Source: an uncultured bacterium | GTDB lineage: Bacteria > Bacillota > Clostridia > Lachnospirales > Lachnospiraceae | Length of the DNA: 9,959 nucleotides | Assembly (NCBI GenBank): GCA_905214365.1 | Contig: CAJMMH010000079.1 | Location: 1 to 9,959, forward strand | Direction: 5' to 3' | In this document: positions 7,717-9,959 of the stretch, piece by piece | How the letters are laid out: every line of letters begins with the position of its first letter | Position numbering within the stretch: position 1 is the stretch's first letter | Translations under genes and position numbers: made by a program | The notes under the pieces: generated by a model | Told to the model about the DNA's origin: nothing | The model's input: the letters and a program-made list of their open reading frames with translations, nothing else | Database searches by the model: none

Positions 7717-8778
7717 TTAGTTTGTGCTTCCATGCCGCTTCCGGAATTGCGCCGGTGTGCAGTTGTAGCGGTCGATGAAGATGCGGTAGAAGTATCCTTT
7801 GTTGTGGTAACCGATTTCTTCCGCGATTTGTTCAATGGTATGGTCAGTGCTGGTGAGAAGCTGTTCGGCACGGCGCAGACGGAGGGTCTGTAGGTATTCG
7901 GTGTAGGTGAGGCCGGTCTGATTTTTCAGCAGACGGTTGAAGTAGTCTTCGTGGAAATGAAATTCCGCGGACAGGGACTGAATGGAGATATGGTTCAGGT
8001 TTCGGTTCATGAAGTCTGTGATCTGGTTCAGCAGGATCAGATTCATCTTTCGGCGCAGCTGTTTGGAAAGCGAGAAGTCGTAGGAGGTTCCAAGCAGGAG
8101 GATCAGGCGGGTCAGCAGACCGCAGCAGATGATGGGGGAAGCGGCATCGTGCCGTTTCAGTTCCTGCAGAAGAGAGAGCATGGTTTCTTCAACGTCGGAA
8201 CAGACTGCCTGTTCTTTTGGATGGAACGCAAGAAACTGCTGCAGGGACTTCTGCTCGAGCAGGGCCATGTGCAGGAAGGAGGAAATTCCCTCCGGCGTGC
8301 AGGAATGGCTGCAGCTGATTTCGGAAAACATGGCTCCGGTGATTCCGAAGAAGATAACTGTGGTATCGGTTCCGTCGAGGATTTCCTGGTGCATGCAGTT
8401 TTTGTCAATCAGACAAAATTCGCCGGGATGAAAGGTGTATTCGGTTCCGAGAATTTTCTGACGGTACTGGCCGGATACAACGTAAAAAAGCTCCAGATAT
8501 TCGTGGGAATGGAGCTGAGTGCGGGTCCCTGGCTGAAAGCTGCCCTGGTAAATGAAGGGATGCGGTGCGGGCAGAATGGTTGAGGACAATCTGCTGAAAT
8601 CGTGGACATCCCATAAGAGGGCAAATAAATGCTCGCTTTCCGGGAAGGGAAAGGAGCGGATACCTTTGACGCAGGAGGAATCCTCCGGCGTCAGGATGCC
8701 GAAACGCTCAAAGGCTTCCGGCATGTCAGTGCAGTCAGTTTCGTAAATGCAGGATTGTACATAACTGGATAAAGTCAA
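7717..8778 (-). CDS. AraC-family transcription regulator with cupin sensor domain
   Basis: A DNA-binding regulator, probably a sugar-responsive activator. Residues about 80-148 form a cupin-like ligand domain (HSHEYLELFYVVSG, with H90, H92 and E96, then a Pro-Gly turn at 118-119). The last 100 residues carry the two AraC helix-turn-helix units: about 265-289 (SIQSLSAEFHFHEDYFNRLLKNQTG) and 314-342 (TIEQIAEEIGYHNKGYFYRIF, ending YNCTP). Length is 353 residues, normal for cupin-AraC proteins. The start is TTG at 8778, supported by GGAGGTGA ahead of it; the next ATG (residue 19) lacks a binding site. It lies 79 bases after the LacI-family gene on the same strand and converges with the transport and enzyme genes, so regulation of these is likely but inferred. 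Confidence 0.9.
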   Translation of the reverse strand: MTLSSYVQSCIYETDCTDMPEAFERFGILTPEDSSCVKGIRSFPFPESEHLFALLWDVHDFSRLSSTILPAPHPFIYQGSFQPGTRTQLHSHEYLELFYVVSGQYRQKILGTEYTFHPGEFCLIDKNCMHQEILDGTDTTVIFFGITGAMFSEISCSHSCTPEGISSFLHMALLEQKSLQQFLAFHPKEQAVCSDVEETMLSLLQELKRHDAASPIICCGLLTRLILLLGTSYDFSLSKQLRRKMNLILLNQITDFMNRNLNHISIQSLSAEFHFHEDYFNRLLKNQTGLTYTEYLQTLRLRRAEQLLTSTDHTIEQIAEEIGYHNKGYFYRIFIDRYNCTPAQFRKRHGSTN

Positions 8779-8785
8779 AAGGAGT

Positions 8786-8793
8786 TCACCTCC
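8786..8793 (-). promoter_or_regulatory. Ribosome binding site deciding the AraC-family TTG start
   Basis: Read on the - strand, GGAGGTGA precedes TTG (8778) by seven bases. This is close to the ideal Shine-Dalgarno sequence and is the reason for choosing TTG over a downstream ATG without a site. Confidence 0.7.
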
Positions 8794-8812
8794 ATATAGA
8801 TTGACGGTCAGA

Positions 8813-8828
8813 TGCAGATTGCTCTGCA
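8813..8828 (-). other. Small hairpin with GNRA-type loop between the regulator genes
   Basis: On the - strand, TGCAGA and TCTGCA form a perfect 6-bp stem closed by GCAA, a GNRA tetraloop. It lies in the 79-base gap between the LacI and AraC genes. No T-run follows it, so it is not an obvious terminator. It may be chance or a minor mRNA element. Confidence 0.3.
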
Positions 8829-8857
8829 GTCAGGATGTTCCGTTCAGAAATCATTGC

Positions 8858-9889
8858 TTATGAAACAGAACGGGAACTGCCGCGAACGTTTACGCTGCCG
8901 CGGATTAGCAGGCGCGGACTGATTTCTGTTTTGATGCAGGCGGGTGCCGGGTGCCGGAGCTTGCCGATCAGACGGTCAACGGCGAGCTCGCCAAGATAGT
9001 GCTTGGGGACTGCCATAGTGGTCAGAGGTGGGTCCATACATTCGCAGATTGGCATGTCATCGAAGCCGATGAAGGAAATGTCCTCCGGAATTCGGAATCC
9101 GGCTTCTTTGAATGCGCGCATCGCGCCTGCCGCGATCTGGTCGTTGTCGGAGAAGTAACCGTCAGCGATTTCGATGCCGTCCAGGATAAGACGCTTCATG
9201 TCATTGTAAGCGCCCTCGACAGACGGAGTAAGGCGGTGGACATAAGGATGCTCGGCAGGAACCCGGTGATAGCGAAGCGCCTTATAGTAGCCGTCGGCGC
9301 GTTCCGAAAAGTTCCCGATCGGGTAGAGGGAACGCAGATAGCCGATTTTGAGCAGTCCGTTATCAATGAGGTAGTTGGTTGCGCGGAATGCGCCCTGTAC
9401 ATTATTGATCAGAATGGAGTCGCAGTCAAGCTCTTCAAAGTATGTGTCAAGGACAACCATTGGAGTAGAGAGCCGGGAGAATGGCTCAAAGAACTCACGG
9501 CTGATTTCTGTACCGAGGAGAATAATGCCTCGGCAGCCGGATTCCTTCAGCGCTTTCATCTGGAGCTCACGATCTTTGTATTCATAAAAATAGGAGATCT
9601 GCAGGTCAAAACCGGCATGGCGGCAGCCGGTATTAATTCCTTCTGTCAGCTGGGAAAAGAAGGGAGAATCATTGACAATTTCTCCGTGCTTTTTATAAAT
9701 AACAAACTGGATAGTTCCTCCGGCGGGAGATTCCTGCCGCCTTGGAACAGTACAGCCGTACTGTTCGGCAGCCGCGAGGACCAGCTGTCTTGTTTTTTCA
9801 CTGACTCCCGGTTTGTTGTTCAGAGCCATAGATACGGCGGCCGGAGACAGATTTAATTTCTGTGCAAGTTCTTTGGATGATATAGCCAA
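8858..9889 (-). CDS. LacI-family transcription regulator
   Basis: A DNA-binding regulator, probably a repressor released by a sugar. The N-terminus has the LacI helix-turn-helix at residues 4-23 (SSKELAQKLNLSPAAVSMAL), followed by the LacI-type helix NNKPGVSEKTRQLVLAAAEQYG. The effector domain (about 60-335) has the periplasmic-binding-protein fold typical of the family: SDND at 247-250, GFDD at 275-278 and PPLTT at 287-291. The linker near residues 46-58 reads CTVPRRQESPAGG and lacks the usual hinge-helix pattern ending in alanine-x-x-leucine. The start is TTG at 9889, eight bases after AGAAGGGAG, and places the helix-turn-helix at its usual distance from the N-terminus. It precedes the AraC-family gene and may be transcribed with it. 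The target operator was not found. Confidence 0.92.
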   Translation of the reverse strand: MAISSKELAQKLNLSPAAVSMALNNKPGVSEKTRQLVLAAAEQYGCTVPRRQESPAGGTIQFVIYKKHGEIVNDSPFFSQLTEGINTGCRHAGFDLQISYFYEYKDRELQMKALKESGCRGIILLGTEISREFFEPFSRLSTPMVVLDTYFEELDCDSILINNVQGAFRATNYLIDNGLLKIGYLRSLYPIGNFSERADGYYKALRYHRVPAEHPYVHRLTPSVEGAYNDMKRLILDGIEIADGYFSDNDQIAAGAMRAFKEAGFRIPEDISFIGFDDMPICECMDPPLTTMAVPKHYLGELAVDRLIGKLRHPAPACIKTEISPRLLIRGSVNVRGSSRSVS

Positions 9890-9897
9890 GATGGATT

Positions 9898-9906
9898 CTC
9901 CCTTCT
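9898..9906 (-). promoter_or_regulatory. Ribosome binding site deciding the LacI-family TTG start
   Basis: AGAAGGGAG on the - strand lies eight bases before TTG (9889). No ATG or GTG in this frame is better placed, and the protein begins MAISSKELA, normal for the family. Confidence 0.65.
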
Positions 9907-9923
9907 GCCGGATTTTTCACGGC

Positions 9924-9942
9924 ATCATATAATGTTATCATA
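9924..9942 (-). promoter_or_regulatory. Possible promoter -10 region for the regulator genes
   Basis: The - strand has TATGAT twice, at 9937-9942 and 9924-9929, spaced 13 bases apart; either could be a -10 element, giving a leader of roughly 30-40 bases. No good -35 hexamer matches the nearer copy, and that of the farther copy would fall at or beyond the window edge. This is a weak prediction. Confidence 0.3.
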
Positions 9943-9959
9943 CCGAATTTTGCAGATTC

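Noticed and set aside
7951..8583. A 210-codon open frame on the + strand opposite the AraC-family gene
   Set aside because: It is antisense to a gene with both cupin and AraC motifs and shows no family resemblance of its own.
8775..8795. A six-codon leader frame (ATG GAG GTG AAC TCC TTT TGA) before the AraC-family gene
   Set aside because: It contains the gene's own ribosome binding site and has none of its own; more likely chance.
8951..9856. A 301-codon open frame on the + strand opposite the LacI-family gene
   Set aside because: It lies wholly antisense to a clear LacI-family protein, has no recognisable domain, and is explained by codon bias of the real gene.
9907..9923. GCCG / CGGC repeat upstream of the LacI-family gene as its operator
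   Set aside because: Only four bases match on each side around an asymmetric centre, too weak to call.

Overview
The window looks like chromosomal DNA from a Gram-positive gut-type bacterium, most likely Bacillota and plausibly Lachnospiraceae. This rests on the strong AGGAGG-type ribosome binding sites, GTG and TTG starts, moderate GC content and the LplA/LplB/LplC-style sugar transporter. No rRNA or marker gene confirms it. There is no sign of a phage, transposon, CRISPR array or tRNA.

Layout: five genes lie on the + strand and two regulators on the - strand, the two groups converging. On the + strand are an extracellular solute-binding protein (14-1579), a perfect terminator-like hairpin (1661-1690), two ABC permease subunits (1785-2726 and 2751-3677), a long intergenic hairpin (3744-3822), a type-B carboxylesterase (3847-5169) and an 819-residue clan GH-A glycoside hydrolase (5166-7625) whose start codon overlaps the esterase stop. 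On the - strand a LacI-family repressor (9889-8858) precedes an AraC-family regulator with a cupin sensor domain (8778-7717). Both regulators start with TTG.

How it fits together (inference): the binding protein captures an oligosaccharide, the two permeases import it using an ATPase encoded elsewhere, and the cytoplasmic esterase and glycosidase remove acyl groups and cleave it. Neither enzyme has a signal peptide. The LacI and AraC proteins probably sense the sugar or a breakdown product. The substrate cannot be read from the sequence.

The points most worth following up are the hydrolase, whose family I cannot assign, its tight coupling to an esterase, the absence of a lipidation cysteine in the binding protein, and the large hairpin between the transport and enzyme genes. 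I found no clearly new type of system; the locus is best described as an uncharacterised glycan-use operon.
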